The notes under the pieces are model-generated. The model had not been told where the DNA came from, did not search any database, and saw nothing but the letters and a program-made list of their open reading frames with translations. Positions 30,593-38,203 of a stretch of 38,268 nt of DNA are shown here, piece by piece. Positions within the stretch are counted from its first letter, which is position 1. Every line of letters begins with the position of its first letter. Position numbers and translations under genes: made by a program. The stretch is from IMG/VR virus record IMGVR_UViG_3300030380_005324, positions 516-38,783 of that record. The stretch is one strand, 5' to 3'. The DNA is from a virus.

Positions 30593-32920
30593 ATGGCTGT
30601 TGAGAAAAGTAACATTCCTGAAATAACTGAGGAAGAAAAAATGGTTCTAACAAAACCATACTTAGAGCCAGTAGATGAAATAACTATAGAAGGTGAAGAA
30701 GTTGAAGAACCTAATCTAGAAGATGACTTTAATGCAAACCTTGCAGAAGGTATGGATGAAAGAACTTTAGCTCGTATGGCAACAGAGCTAGTTGCTGATT
30801 ACAAAAAAGATAGAGAATCAAGAAAAGATTGGGAAGATGCTTACATAAAAGGTTTAGATCTTTTAGGTGTTAAATATAGAGAAGTATCCAAACCGTTTAA
30901 AGGTGCTTCCAATGTCACTCATCCGTTGCTCGCGGAATCTGTTACGCAATTTCAAGCACAAGCTTATAAAGAATTAGTACCCTCTGATGGTCCGGTTAGA
31001 ACTCAAATAGTTGGAGTGCAAAGTCCTCCAATAGAATTACAAGCAGATAGAGTTAAGGATTACATGAACTACATGTTAATGGAGAAGATGGAAGAGTATA
31101 CAACAGATATGGACCAGATGCTTTTCTATTTACCATTGTCCGGTAGCACTTTTAAAAAAATATATTACGACTCATTAATGCAAAGGCCCGTATCTAAATT
31201 TATTCCCGCAGAAGATTTAGTGGTTCCTTATTATGCATCTGATTTGAAAGATACAGATAGAATTACACACGTGCAAAAGATGACGGAAAACGAAGTCTTA
31301 AAACAAATGGCAGCAGGTTTTTACCGTGAGGTAGAGTTGGCTAACAGCAACGAGACAACGGACAACGTGCAACAAAAAATTAATGAATTAGAGGGTGTTA
31401 AAAATACTGGAGACGATGCTTTAAATACTGTTCTTGAAATGCATGTCGATTTACATTTGGACGATTATGAAAAATTTGATTCAAGAGCAAAGAGTATTAA
31501 GATTCCTTATGTTGTAACTATCGATGAAGGTTCAAATGAAATTTTATCTATCTATAGAAACTACAGACCCGATGATCCTACCTATAAAAGAATAGAATAT
31601 TTTGTACATTACAAATTTTTACCTGGTTTAGGTTTTTATGGCTTTGGCCTTACACACATGATTGGTGGTTTATCACAAGCTGCAACTCAATCTTTAAGAC
31701 AATTGATTGATGCAGGTACTTTAAAAAATTTACCAGCAGGATTTAAATCACGTGGTATCAGAGTCAGAGATGATGACCAACCAATTCAGCCAGGAGAGTT
31801 TAGAGATGTAGATGCTCCAGGCGGAAATATAAGAGATCAATTTTTTAATTTACCATTTACAGAACCATCAACAACATTATTTAATCTTTTAGGATTTTTA
31901 GTTCAAGCAGGACAAAAATTTGCAGCAATAACAGATAATAATATTGGTAATGACGCTCAAAATAGAGCAGTTGGTACTACAGTTGCTATGATGGAACGAG
32001 GATCACGTGTAATGAGTGGTGTTCACAAGCGTTGTTACTACGCTATGAAGATAGAATTTAAAATTTTAGCAAGAATTATGGGTGAATTTTTACCTCCAGA
32101 ATATCCTTACGATGTTTATGGTGGCCCGAGAATGATTAAAGCTGCAGATTTTGATAACCGAGTAGATATTTTACCGGTCGCTGATCCAAATATTATGAGT
32201 ATGGCCCAAAGAGTTATGCTTGCACAAACACAATTACAAGTTGCTAGTTCAAATCCACAAATTCACAACATTCATGAAGCGTATAGACGTGTTTATGAGG
32301 CGTTAGGTACTAAACAAATAGAAGCATTATTGAAACCACCGCCACCGGCTCCCGAACCAATGGATCCTGCGAAGGAAAATGCACGTGCTTTACAGATGCA
32401 ACTATTAACTGCTTTTGAATTTCAAGATCACGATGCTCATATTGCAGCTCACATGGCTTTTATGCAATCTAGAATGGTTCAAATAAACCCACAAGTTTAT
32501 GCACTACTACAATCACACATTTCTGATCATGTTTCTTTTAAAGCAACACAAGAAGTGAGAGAACAATTAATGAATGACCCTAATATGGTACTACTTCAAC
32601 AATCAAATCCACAAGAATTTCAAATTCGTTTTGATAAAGCAGTTGCAACAGCTGTTGCAGAGATTACAGAACAATTAATTCAAGGGGAAATGCAACAAGC
32701 AGCAGGAAAACAAGACCCACTTGTAAAATTAAAACAACAAGAGATAGATTTGAAAGCTATGGATCTACAAAGAAAAGCTGAAGAGACAAAAATGAAAGCT
32801 CAAATGGATATGCAGCAGGAAGCAGCACGATTAGATTTCCAATACGATAAGTTAAGTGAACAAGCACAACAGTCTGACGAACGATTACAAGTAGCAAGAG
32901 AAAAAATAGCAAGAAAATGA
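30593..32920 (+). CDS. Portal protein
   Basis: 775 aa with SD AAAGGAT. N-terminal region: DYKKDRESRKDWEDAYIKGL, then PFKGASNVTHPLLAESVTQF and QAYKELVPSDGPV. These blocks, length, and place after terL match portal proteins of podovirus-like phages. The middle carries strand/turn-rich wing-like sequence; GLTHMIGGLSQAATQSLRQL and AVGTTVAMMERGSRVMSGVH mark the stem and channel helices. The C-terminal ~100 residues are a Gln/Lys-rich coiled coil (LVKLKQQEIDLKAMDLQRKA), probably the barrel. It is the connector ring through which DNA enters and leaves. Confidence 0.88.
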   Translation: MAVEKSNIPEITEEEKMVLTKPYLEPVDEITIEGEEVEEPNLEDDFNANLAEGMDERTLARMATELVADYKKDRESRKDWEDAYIKGLDLLGVKYREVSKPFKGASNVTHPLLAESVTQFQAQAYKELVPSDGPVRTQIVGVQSPPIELQADRVKDYMNYMLMEKMEEYTTDMDQMLFYLPLSGSTFKKIYYDSLMQRPVSKFIPAEDLVVPYYASDLKDTDRITHVQKMTENEVLKQMAAGFYREVELANSNETTDNVQQKINELEGVKNTGDDALNTVLEMHVDLHLDDYEKFDSRAKSIKIPYVVTIDEGSNEILSIYRNYRPDDPTYKRIEYFVHYKFLPGLGFYGFGLTHMIGGLSQAATQSLRQLIDAGTLKNLPAGFKSRGIRVRDDDQPIQPGEFRDVDAPGGNIRDQFFNLPFTEPSTTLFNLLGFLVQAGQKFAAITDNNIGNDAQNRAVGTTVAMMERGSRVMSGVHKRCYYAMKIEFKILARIMGEFLPPEYPYDVYGGPRMIKAADFDNRVDILPVADPNIMSMAQRVMLAQTQLQVASSNPQIHNIHEAYRRVYEALGTKQIEALLKPPPPAPEPMDPAKENARALQMQLLTAFEFQDHDAHIAAHMAFMQSRMVQINPQVYALLQSHISDHVSFKATQEVREQLMNDPNMVLLQQSNPQEFQIRFDKAVATAVAEITEQLIQGEMQQAAGKQDPLVKLKQQEIDLKAMDLQRKAEETKMKAQMDMQQEAARLDFQYDKLSEQAQQSDERLQVAREKIARK

Positions 32921-33039
32921 GGAAAGGTTTAAGCGGAGGAGTCAAATCTGGGCCACCACCTAAAAAAGGGCCAAACCCACAAGGAATTAAACTCAAGAAT
33001 GCTAAAAAACTCTTACGAAAAGTTGTCAGAAAAAAATAA
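32917..33039 (+). CDS. 40-aa basic peptide (GVKSGPPPKKGPNPQG)
   Basis: ATGA overlap with the portal gene. Sequence MRKGLSGGVKSGPPPKKGPN followed by PQGIKLKNAKKLLRKVVRKK. Pro/Lys-rich peptides with SGPPPKRGPNPQ directly after the portal gene recur in this phage group as I recall. The homing endonuclease ORF begins inside it. Confidence 0.55.
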   Translation: MRKGLSGGVKSGPPPKKGPNPQGIKLKNAKKLLRKVVRKK

Positions 33040-33337
33040 ATTAATTTTTTTAGCTGGTTTATTTGATGGCGAAGGAAGTTTTGGTATCTGGGGTAAGGGT
33101 AATGGAAGAAAAACATTTCAGTGCGGTATTGAAATGGTAGATAAAGACATTTTAGATAGATTTTCAGAATTTTTTGGTGGAAGCGTCATGAAAGTTAGAA
33201 TTAGAAGACCTCACTGGACTCAAACATGGAGATGGAGGCTCTCGGGTGCTAGGGCTTTCGAATGTATTGATCTTTTGATAGAATATATGTGTCAACGAAG
33301 ACAGGAGAAATATTATAATGTGGTTAAGCGCAATTAA
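32999..33337 (+). CDS. LAGLIDADG homing endonuclease, free-standing
   Basis: 112 aa. FLAGLFDGEGSFGI at residues 17-30 is a LAGLIDADG helix followed by its catalytic acidic residue and first strand (DGEG). Strands FQCGIEMVDKDIL and MKVRIRRPHWTQTWRWRLSG follow. Only one LAGLIDADG motif, so it should act as a homodimer. It is not inside an intron: the ORF overlaps the 40-aa gene by 41 bases and the next gene by 20. A selfish gene inserted between portal and the membrane protein. Confidence 0.8.
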   Translation: MLKNSYEKLSEKNKLIFLAGLFDGEGSFGIWGKGNGRKTFQCGIEMVDKDILDRFSEFFGGSVMKVRIRRPHWTQTWRWRLSGARAFECIDLLIEYMCQRRQEKYYNVVKRN

Positions 33338-33698
33338 ATTAGCTGTTAGTGCTGGTAGTAAAATTTACGCAAACAAACAAAAAGCTAAAATGGCAATGTC
33401 AGATGCACAATTATTACATGCAGAGCGACAAGCCCGAGGTGAGGAAGCTTACCAAGGAAAACTTTTAGAAGCTAGACAATCGGACTGGAAAGACGAGGCC
33501 GTTCTCGTAATTCTCACTCTGCCAATTTTGGTGATTGCTTGGGGGGTCTTCTCAGACGATCCGGGATCAGCAGAAAAGATAAAAATGTTCTTTGACCAGT
33601 TTCAGCAGCTCCCGGGATGGTTTACAAATTTATGGATTCTTGTCGTTGCGAGCATTTATGGTATAAAGGGAACACAAATATTTAAGGGTAAAAAATGA
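33318..33698 (+). CDS. Two-TM membrane protein, holin-like
   Basis: 126 aa; GGAG upstream lies within the endonuclease gene. A charged N-terminal helix (MSDAQLLHAERQARGEEAY) precedes WKDEAVLVILTLPILVIAWG (TM1, ~57-77) and WFTNLWILVVASIYGIKG (TM2, ~101-119). Comparable proteins next to portal or head genes in marine podovirus-like phages are listed as membrane or holin candidates. No endolysin nearby, so a holin role is unproven. Confidence 0.6.
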   Translation: MWLSAIKLAVSAGSKIYANKQKAKMAMSDAQLLHAERQARGEEAYQGKLLEARQSDWKDEAVLVILTLPILVIAWGVFSDDPGSAEKIKMFFDQFQQLPGWFTNLWILVVASIYGIKGTQIFKGKK

Positions 33699-33808
33699 AA
33701 CAAATAATTTTATTTATTTACCATTGGTCTACAAAACTAGCTTCATGGTCTTGGACAAAATTATATCAAAATAGAAATAGCATAGGTTATAAAAATGCCC
33801 AAAAATAA
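33695..33808 (+). CDS. 37-aa aromatic peptide
   Basis: ATGA overlap at its start and 14-base overlap with the next gene. MKQIILFIYHWSTKLASWSW then TKLYQNRNSIGYKN. An amphipathic aromatic helix that may associate with membrane. No family recognised. Confidence 0.45.
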   Translation: MKQIILFIYHWSTKLASWSWTKLYQNRNSIGYKNAQK

Positions 33809-34430
33809 AAAAATTAAAAGTTATAAAAAGGGTGGAAGAACTGACGCTGAATCTCAATATGGTTCAGGATCTGTAGGATCTTATGATTCCTCAGCTAATA
33901 GATCGGGAAGAACACAAAGCACAAGGGGAGAAAATGGAGGAAGTGGTTATTCACAAAAATCTAAAATCGGTCCTGTTGTAAAAGACGTACCGTTTAAAAA
34001 ACCTCTAGGTCCTATTGGATCAGCTGTTGTTTCAAGTATATTTCCTGGTTTAGGACCAGCTATTAATTATGGTGCTAAACAACAATACAAAAGTAGACAA
34101 AAGTTTGCAAAAAAAAAGGGTTTGTATAGAGATAATTACAAAACTACAGGTAAAGTTTTACAACCCAATTCACCTACTGGAAAACAACTTGTTAAAGATG
34201 CGGGATTTAATAAACGAATACCCCAGCCTATAATAGATCGAAATAACGGAAAAAAATTATTACCTATACCCCCTAAAGCTGCAGAAGCTGCAGAAGCTGC
34301 ATCAGTGAATGAAAGTTCTTACAAAAAACCTACAGTCACGGATGGTGTTTTTAATTACAGTGTAGGGTTAAAAAAAGGTGGTTTATTAATTCAAGGTAAA
34401 CCAAAATTAGCTAAAAAAGGATGGAAATGA
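33795..34430 (+). CDS. Basic GG-motif protein, 211 aa
   Basis: Lys-rich throughout. An aromatic-xx-GG box near the start (KSYKKGGRTD), a Gly/Ser-rich stretch, and LGPIGSAVVSSIFPGLGPAI (mildly hydrophobic). KGLYRDNYKTTGKVLQPNSP follows; an AAEAAEAAS repeat near residue 165 and GLKKGGLLIQGKPKLAKKGW end it. Probably a virion or DNA-condensing protein by composition; no known function. Confidence 0.6.
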   Translation: MPKNKKIKSYKKGGRTDAESQYGSGSVGSYDSSANRSGRTQSTRGENGGSGYSQKSKIGPVVKDVPFKKPLGPIGSAVVSSIFPGLGPAINYGAKQQYKSRQKFAKKKGLYRDNYKTTGKVLQPNSPTGKQLVKDAGFNKRIPQPIIDRNNGKKLLPIPPKAAEAAEAASVNESSYKKPTVTDGVFNYSVGLKKGGLLIQGKPKLAKKGWK

Positions 34431-34582
34431 ATTTAGAAAGAGACTTACAAAAACTAAAAAAAGAAAAACAACAAAAAGAATCTGCGATTGCTCAGCTTCG
34501 TAAAAGAAGTAAAGATTCAATGGCTAGACCAAGAGCAGAAAAAAATATACTATCAACTAATCCAAGGATGCAAAGAATATGA
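34427..34582 (+). CDS. 51-aa charged helical peptide
   Basis: ATGA overlaps on both sides. MNLERDLQKLKKEKQQKESA then IAQLRKRSKDSMARPRAEKN. A basic coiled-coil start with an Arg/Lys tail. No family recognised. Confidence 0.55.
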   Translation: MNLERDLQKLKKEKQQKESAIAQLRKRSKDSMARPRAEKNILSTNPRMQRI

Positions 34583-35082
34583 CAAAGTTATGTGCTAGAG
34601 GCAAATCAGCTGCTAAAAGAAAATTTAAAGTTTACCCCTCAGCTTATGCAAACGCATATGCATCTAAAATTTGTGCTGGAAAAGCTAAAGATCCCTCAGG
34701 AGTAAAAAGAAAAGATTGGGGACCTAAGAAAGCCAAAGTTGGTATGGCTGTGACTGCAGGCTCACAATCTGCTACAGGTAGATTAGAAAAATCTGGTATG
34801 AAAATGATGAGCGGTGGTTTTGGTATTTTTAGCAAGAAAAAAAAGAAAGAAGAAAAATCTCAACAAGTAAAAAATACTAAAAAGAAAAAAAATAGATTAG
34901 AAGAATTAAAAAAAGAAATTAGTAATATGAATACTGGTGGCGAAATGAAAATTAAAAAAGTAGTCAAAGGTTTAGAAAAAGCATCTAAACTTCATGCTAA
35001 TCAAGCTAAAACTTTAAAAACAATCAAAGTTAGGGGCGGTGGCATGGCAATTAAAGGAACAAATTTTAAAGGTGTGTTTTAA
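34579..35082 (+). CDS. Basic protein with LCARGKSAAKRKFKVYPSAYAN domain and GVF tag
   Basis: 167 aa. The N-terminal LCARGKSAAKRKFKVYPSAY, then ANAYASKICAGK and RKDWGPKK, is a domain I recognise from marine phages and some giant viruses, of unknown function. A Lys-rich helix follows (KKKKNRLEELKKEISNM). The last 16 residues, RGGGMAIKGTNFKGVF, match those of the 59-aa protein at 35550. Probably a packaged or head-associated DNA-binding protein; inference. Confidence 0.65.
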   Translation: MTKLCARGKSAAKRKFKVYPSAYANAYASKICAGKAKDPSGVKRKDWGPKKAKVGMAVTAGSQSATGRLEKSGMKMMSGGFGIFSKKKKKEEKSQQVKNTKKKKNRLEELKKEISNMNTGGEMKIKKVVKGLEKASKLHANQAKTLKTIKVRGGGMAIKGTNFKGVF

Positions 35083-35414
35083 TGAACAAGAAAGGTTCTT
35101 GTTGGGAAGGCTACATCCAAAAAGGAATGAAAAAAAAAGGGAATCGTATGGTTCCTAATTGTGTACCTGGCATGAAATCAGGTGGACTAACAAAATGGTT
35201 TAATGAAAAATGGGTAGATATAGGAGCAAAGAAAAAAGGTGGAAAGTATCAAGAGTGTGGAAGAAAATCTGCCAGTGGTTCAAAACGGAAGTATCCGAAG
35301 TGCGTGCCACTTGCAAAAGCCACAGCGATGTCAAAGTCGCAAAAGGCCTCTGCTGTTGCCAGAAAAAGGTCAGCAAGTAATGCAGGGCCAAAACCAACTA
35401 ACGTGAGGACATAG
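35082..35414 (+). CDS. DUF5872-like Cys/Lys-rich protein
   Basis: 110 aa. N-terminal GSCWEGYIQKGMKKKGNRMV then PNCVPG (two Cys 22 apart), a GG box (GMKSGGLTKWF), then WVDIGAKKKGGKYQECGRKS and YPKCVPLAKATAM, the DUF5872-type segment. The basic tail ends AGPKPTNVRT. Related pieces occur in phages and large eukaryotic viruses, function unknown. Starts with TAATG overlap. Confidence 0.65.
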   Translation: MNKKGSCWEGYIQKGMKKKGNRMVPNCVPGMKSGGLTKWFNEKWVDIGAKKKGGKYQECGRKSASGSKRKYPKCVPLAKATAMSKSQKASAVARKRSASNAGPKPTNVRT

Positions 35415-35415
35415 A

Positions 35416-35550
35416 ATGTGGAAATGGATAAAAAATTTATTTAAGCCAAAAAGAATATCACCAGATATTGAGTCTGTTAAACCAAAAATAGACTTAACAG
35501 GTCTTACTAAAGGTGATATAAAGAAATTAAAAGCAAAAGGAAAATTATAA
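35416..35550 (+). CDS. 44-aa basic peptide
   Basis: GAGG eight bases before ATG. MWKWIKNLFKPKRISPDIES then VKPKIDLTGLTKGDIKKLKA. Amphipathic aromatic start, Lys-rich tail. TAATG overlap with the next gene. Function unknown. Confidence 0.55.
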   Translation: MWKWIKNLFKPKRISPDIESVKPKIDLTGLTKGDIKKLKAKGKL

Positions 35551-35729
35551 TGAGTAAAGAAAAAAAACCTAAAGTAAAAGTTATTGGTGTAGGAAAAGCA
35601 AAAGACTATCCAGGCATTAAAAAAATTATTGAGATGAATAAAAAAGGCAAAAAAAGATTCTCAAAAGGTGGAATGTCTAGAGGTGGTGGAGCTGCAATAA
35701 AGGGAACAAAATTCGAAGGCGTTTTTTAG
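35550..35729 (+). CDS. 59-aa basic protein with RGGG-AIKGT-F-GVF tag
   Basis: MSKEKKPKVKVIGVGKAKDY starts it; KRFSKGGMS is a copy of the aromatic-xx-GG box and the end is RGGGAAIKGTKFEGVF, the same C-terminal tag as the 34579 protein. Function unknown. Last gene before a new promoter. Confidence 0.6.
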   Translation: MSKEKKPKVKVIGVGKAKDYPGIKKIIEMNKKGKKRFSKGGMSRGGGAAIKGTKFEGVF

Positions 35730-35757
35730 TTTACAAAAATATTAAATAATATATAGA
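35730..35757 (+). promoter_or_regulatory. Promoter of the methyltransferase/GroES/scaffold operon
   Basis: TTTACA (35730-35735), 16-base spacer, TATAGA (35752-35757), then six bases to ATG 35764, which has no SD. Fits the leaderless pattern seen at other SD-less starts. Confidence 0.4.
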
Positions 35758-35763
35758 TTCTTT

Positions 35764-35970
35764 ATGAGTCTACGAACTACGCTTTTACAAGCATTAGAAG
35801 ATAGATACAATGCTCAAATATCTGAAGCTGATGCAACTATACAAATTTATTTAGAAAAACCTGTAGCAATTGGAGAGCACCCCCAACACCTTGATGAAAT
35901 AGATAAATTGCTCGAAAAAATTTCTACAGCTGAAGAAAAACTTGAAGCTCTTCAACAATTTAAATTATGA
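35764..35970 (+). CDS. 68-aa helical protein
   Basis: MSLRTTLLQALEDRYNAQIS, then EHPQHLDEIDKLLEKISTAE; acidic, two helices. No SD but a -10 box six bases upstream. ATGA overlap with the methyltransferase gene. Probably a small head-module protein; function unknown. Confidence 0.6.
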   Translation: MSLRTTLLQALEDRYNAQISEADATIQIYLEKPVAIGEHPQHLDEIDKLLEKISTAEEKLEALQQFKL

Positions 35971-36545
35971 TTGAAGGTGATAGTCAAGAATACGAAATAT
36001 TAATTGAAGCTTGTAAATCTTTAACCTCTGATAATTTATTTACAGCAGAAATTGGTGTGAGACGAGGATTAGGTTCAAAATTAATATTAATGAACTTAAA
36101 AAATAAAAATCATTGGCACATAGGTATAGATCCATATGGTAATTTATCCTACGCTCATTTTGATAAACACAAACCTATTACTTGTAATTATACAAACAGC
36201 ATGAAACTTGAATTAATAAAAGACTTAGATTATGAAAATTTTACATTGTTTCCAATGGAAGACGATGAGTTTATGAAAAGATTTTCTGACGGTGTGCCTA
36301 TCTACAAAAAAAATAAACAAATAATTAATACATATGATTTAGTTCATTTTGATGGACCACATAAAACAAAAGATGTTATAAAAGAAGCTATATTTTTTGG
36401 AGAAAGATCTAAAGTAGGTTCAATTTTTGTTTTTGATGATTATCCGTATTACGATATAGATGCAGTTTTAAAAATTATTGTAAATGAATTTAGTTTTGAT
36501 TTATTAAAACAAGGTAAAAGTAAACTTTCATTAATTAAAAAATAA
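35967..36545 (+). CDS. Class I SAM-dependent methyltransferase-like
   Basis: 192 aa. AEIGVRRGLGSKLIL is a motif I (E/DxGxxxGxxS, SAM-binding), WHIGIDPYGN is motif II with its acidic residue, and TYDLVHFDGPHKTKDVIKEA with IFVFDDYPYYD are the later strands typical of the Methyltransf_24/macrocin-type group. Substrate unknown; a small molecule, sugar or protein are all possible. It sits between head genes, where such metabolic or modification genes are often carried by marine phages. Confidence 0.75.
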   Translation: MIEGDSQEYEILIEACKSLTSDNLFTAEIGVRRGLGSKLILMNLKNKNHWHIGIDPYGNLSYAHFDKHKPITCNYTNSMKLELIKDLDYENFTLFPMEDDEFMKRFSDGVPIYKKNKQIINTYDLVHFDGPHKTKDVIKEAIFFGERSKVGSIFVFDDYPYYDIDAVLKIIVNEFSFDLLKQGKSKLSLIKK

Positions 36546-36764
36546 ATGGACATAGATACAATTTCACTCGTACAGCACAGACTTAAAAAAAGAATTAATC
36601 AAATAAAAGAACAAGCATTCTACGGAGTTGACACTATGGAAAAACTGCAATATGCTAGAGGGCAAATCAGATCTTTAGAAGATCTGCAACAGGATCTTAA
36701 AGACCTGCTGTCAACAACGGAGTATGAAGATGAACAAGTCCACGGAAATACCGAAGAGGACTAA
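36546..36764 (+). CDS. 72-aa helical head-module protein
   Basis: MDIDTISLVQHRLKKRINQI, then MEKLQYARGQIRSLEDLQQD and an acidic end. Coiled-coil-like. Overlaps the GroES-like gene by 35 bases. Function unknown. Confidence 0.6.
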   Translation: MDIDTISLVQHRLKKRINQIKEQAFYGVDTMEKLQYARGQIRSLEDLQQDLKDLLSTTEYEDEQVHGNTEED

Positions 36765-37176
36765 TGCACTTCTCGATGCTTATAAAGCTAAAGAAGAAAT
36801 TGAAACAGTCCTTGATCCAAAAGCGATCGACAAATCAACATTAGAAAGTTTACCAACCCCGACTGGTTATAGAATTTTAGTATTGCCATTTTCGGGCCCT
36901 AAAAAAACTAAAGGTGGTTTATGGCTTTCTGACACAACACAAGAAACAATACAGATGACTACCGTGTGTGGTCTAGTGTTAAAAATGGGAGATCTTTGTT
37001 ATCACGACAAAGAAAAATTTCCAAAAGGGCCTTGGTGTAAACTAAATGAATGGGTTATTTTTAGTAGATACGCTGGTTCAAGATTCAAAATAGATGGAGG
37101 AGAAGTAAGAGTTTTAAATGACGATGAAGTTATTTCAACTATTAAAGATCCTAACGATATTTTGCACCATTATTAA
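36730..37176 (+). CDS. GroES-like co-chaperonin
   Basis: ATG 36730 (148 aa) is chosen because GGAG lies eight bases upstream; ATG 36724 is too close to it. From residue ~45 the Cpn10 fold is clear: PTGYRILVLPFSGPKKTKGG (start and mobile loop, with GLWLSDTTQ), VCGLVLKMGDLCYHDKEKFP, WCKLNEWVIFSRYAGSRFKI and GGEVRVLNDDEVISTI. A 40-residue N-terminal extension is unusual for GroES. Likely replaces or helps host GroES in folding the capsid protein, as T4 gp31 does. Confidence 0.85.
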   Translation: MNKSTEIPKRTNALLDAYKAKEEIETVLDPKAIDKSTLESLPTPTGYRILVLPFSGPKKTKGGLWLSDTTQETIQMTTVCGLVLKMGDLCYHDKEKFPKGPWCKLNEWVIFSRYAGSRFKIDGGEVRVLNDDEVISTIKDPNDILHHY

Positions 37177-37185
37177 GGAGGATAA

Positions 37186-38202
37186 ATGGCAGAAGACAAA
37201 ACAAATCCAGAAGTTGAAATAGATACTTCTGGTGTTAACGAAGAAACAATAGAAGTAGATGCACCAAAAGTTTCAAATGAAGCTTTTGAAAAAAAACAAG
37301 ATGTAGACTTAGGTTATGTAGATGTAAGCGGTGGTGGTAAAACTGCCAAAGAACTTTTACAAGAAACAAAAGAACAAACTGAGGAAGAACCTAAACCTAC
37401 TGAAACTGAAGTTGAGGTAAAACCTGAAGCTGAAACAGATGAAGAAGGTCTTCAAGATTATTCTGAAAAAGTTAAAAAAAGAATTTCTAAATTAACTTTT
37501 CAAATAAGAGAAGCTGAAAGAAGAGAAAAAGCTGCAGTTGAGTATGCAAAAGGTATCAAAAATAAATACGAGACAATTGAGAAAAAGTTTAATGAAACTG
37601 ATTCTAATTATCTCAAGGAATACGGTTCTAGAGTAGATGCTGAAAGAGAAAAAGTAAAAAATTCTTTAAAAGCTGCGCTTGAAGCTAATGATGTTGATGC
37701 AATTACAGAAGCTCAAGATTCGCTTTCTAGGCTTTCGGTAGAAAAAGAAAAGGTAGCTTTAGCTCAAGCTGAAAAAGAAGTTAAAGCTAAAAAAGCCGAA
37801 GAAGAAAAAACAGAAGAAGTACCGTCACAATTATCCCCTAAAATATCTACAAAAGCTCAAACTTGGGCTGAAGATAATGAATGGTTTGGATCTGACAGAG
37901 TGTTAACTTCTGCTGCTATGGGTATTCACGAAGATCTTGTACAGCAGGGAATTGACGCAGAGAGTGATGAATACTATAATCAAATAAACAAACGTATGAA
38001 GGAGTATTTCCCTCAAAAGTTTGCACAGAAAACTACAGAAGAAGTTACACCTACGAAGCAACCCGTCCAAAACGTAGGCTCAGTTAGTAGAAGATCTGGA
38101 GGACGCAAATCTGTGAAACTCACCAAATCACAGGTAGTTATCGCTAAGAAATTAGGGGTGCCGCTAGAGGAATACGCAAAATACGTGAAGGAAGGAGCCT
38201 AA
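37186..38202 (+). CDS. Capsid scaffold protein
   Basis: 338 aa with SD AAGGAGG. Very acidic N-terminal half, then a long charged coiled coil (KRISKLTFQIREAERREKAA). A block WAEDNEWFGSDRVLTSAAMG and IHEDLVQQGID follows. The basic C-terminal ~40 residues (RRSGGRKSVKLTKSQVVIAK, then KLGVPLEEYAKYV) would bind the capsid protein. Layout matches scaffold proteins of T7-like and marine podovirus-like phages, and it lies where one is expected, between portal and capsid. Confidence 0.85.
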   Translation: MAEDKTNPEVEIDTSGVNEETIEVDAPKVSNEAFEKKQDVDLGYVDVSGGGKTAKELLQETKEQTEEEPKPTETEVEVKPEAETDEEGLQDYSEKVKKRISKLTFQIREAERREKAAVEYAKGIKNKYETIEKKFNETDSNYLKEYGSRVDAEREKVKNSLKAALEANDVDAITEAQDSLSRLSVEKEKVALAQAEKEVKAKKAEEEKTEEVPSQLSPKISTKAQTWAEDNEWFGSDRVLTSAAMGIHEDLVQQGIDAESDEYYNQINKRMKEYFPQKFAQKTTEEVTPTKQPVQNVGSVSRRSGGRKSVKLTKSQVVIAKKLGVPLEEYAKYVKEGA

Positions 38203-38203
38203 T

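Noticed and set aside
32917-33337. Intron around the LAGLIDADG gene
   Set aside because: Neighbouring genes are whole and overlap the ORF; there is no split gene to rejoin.
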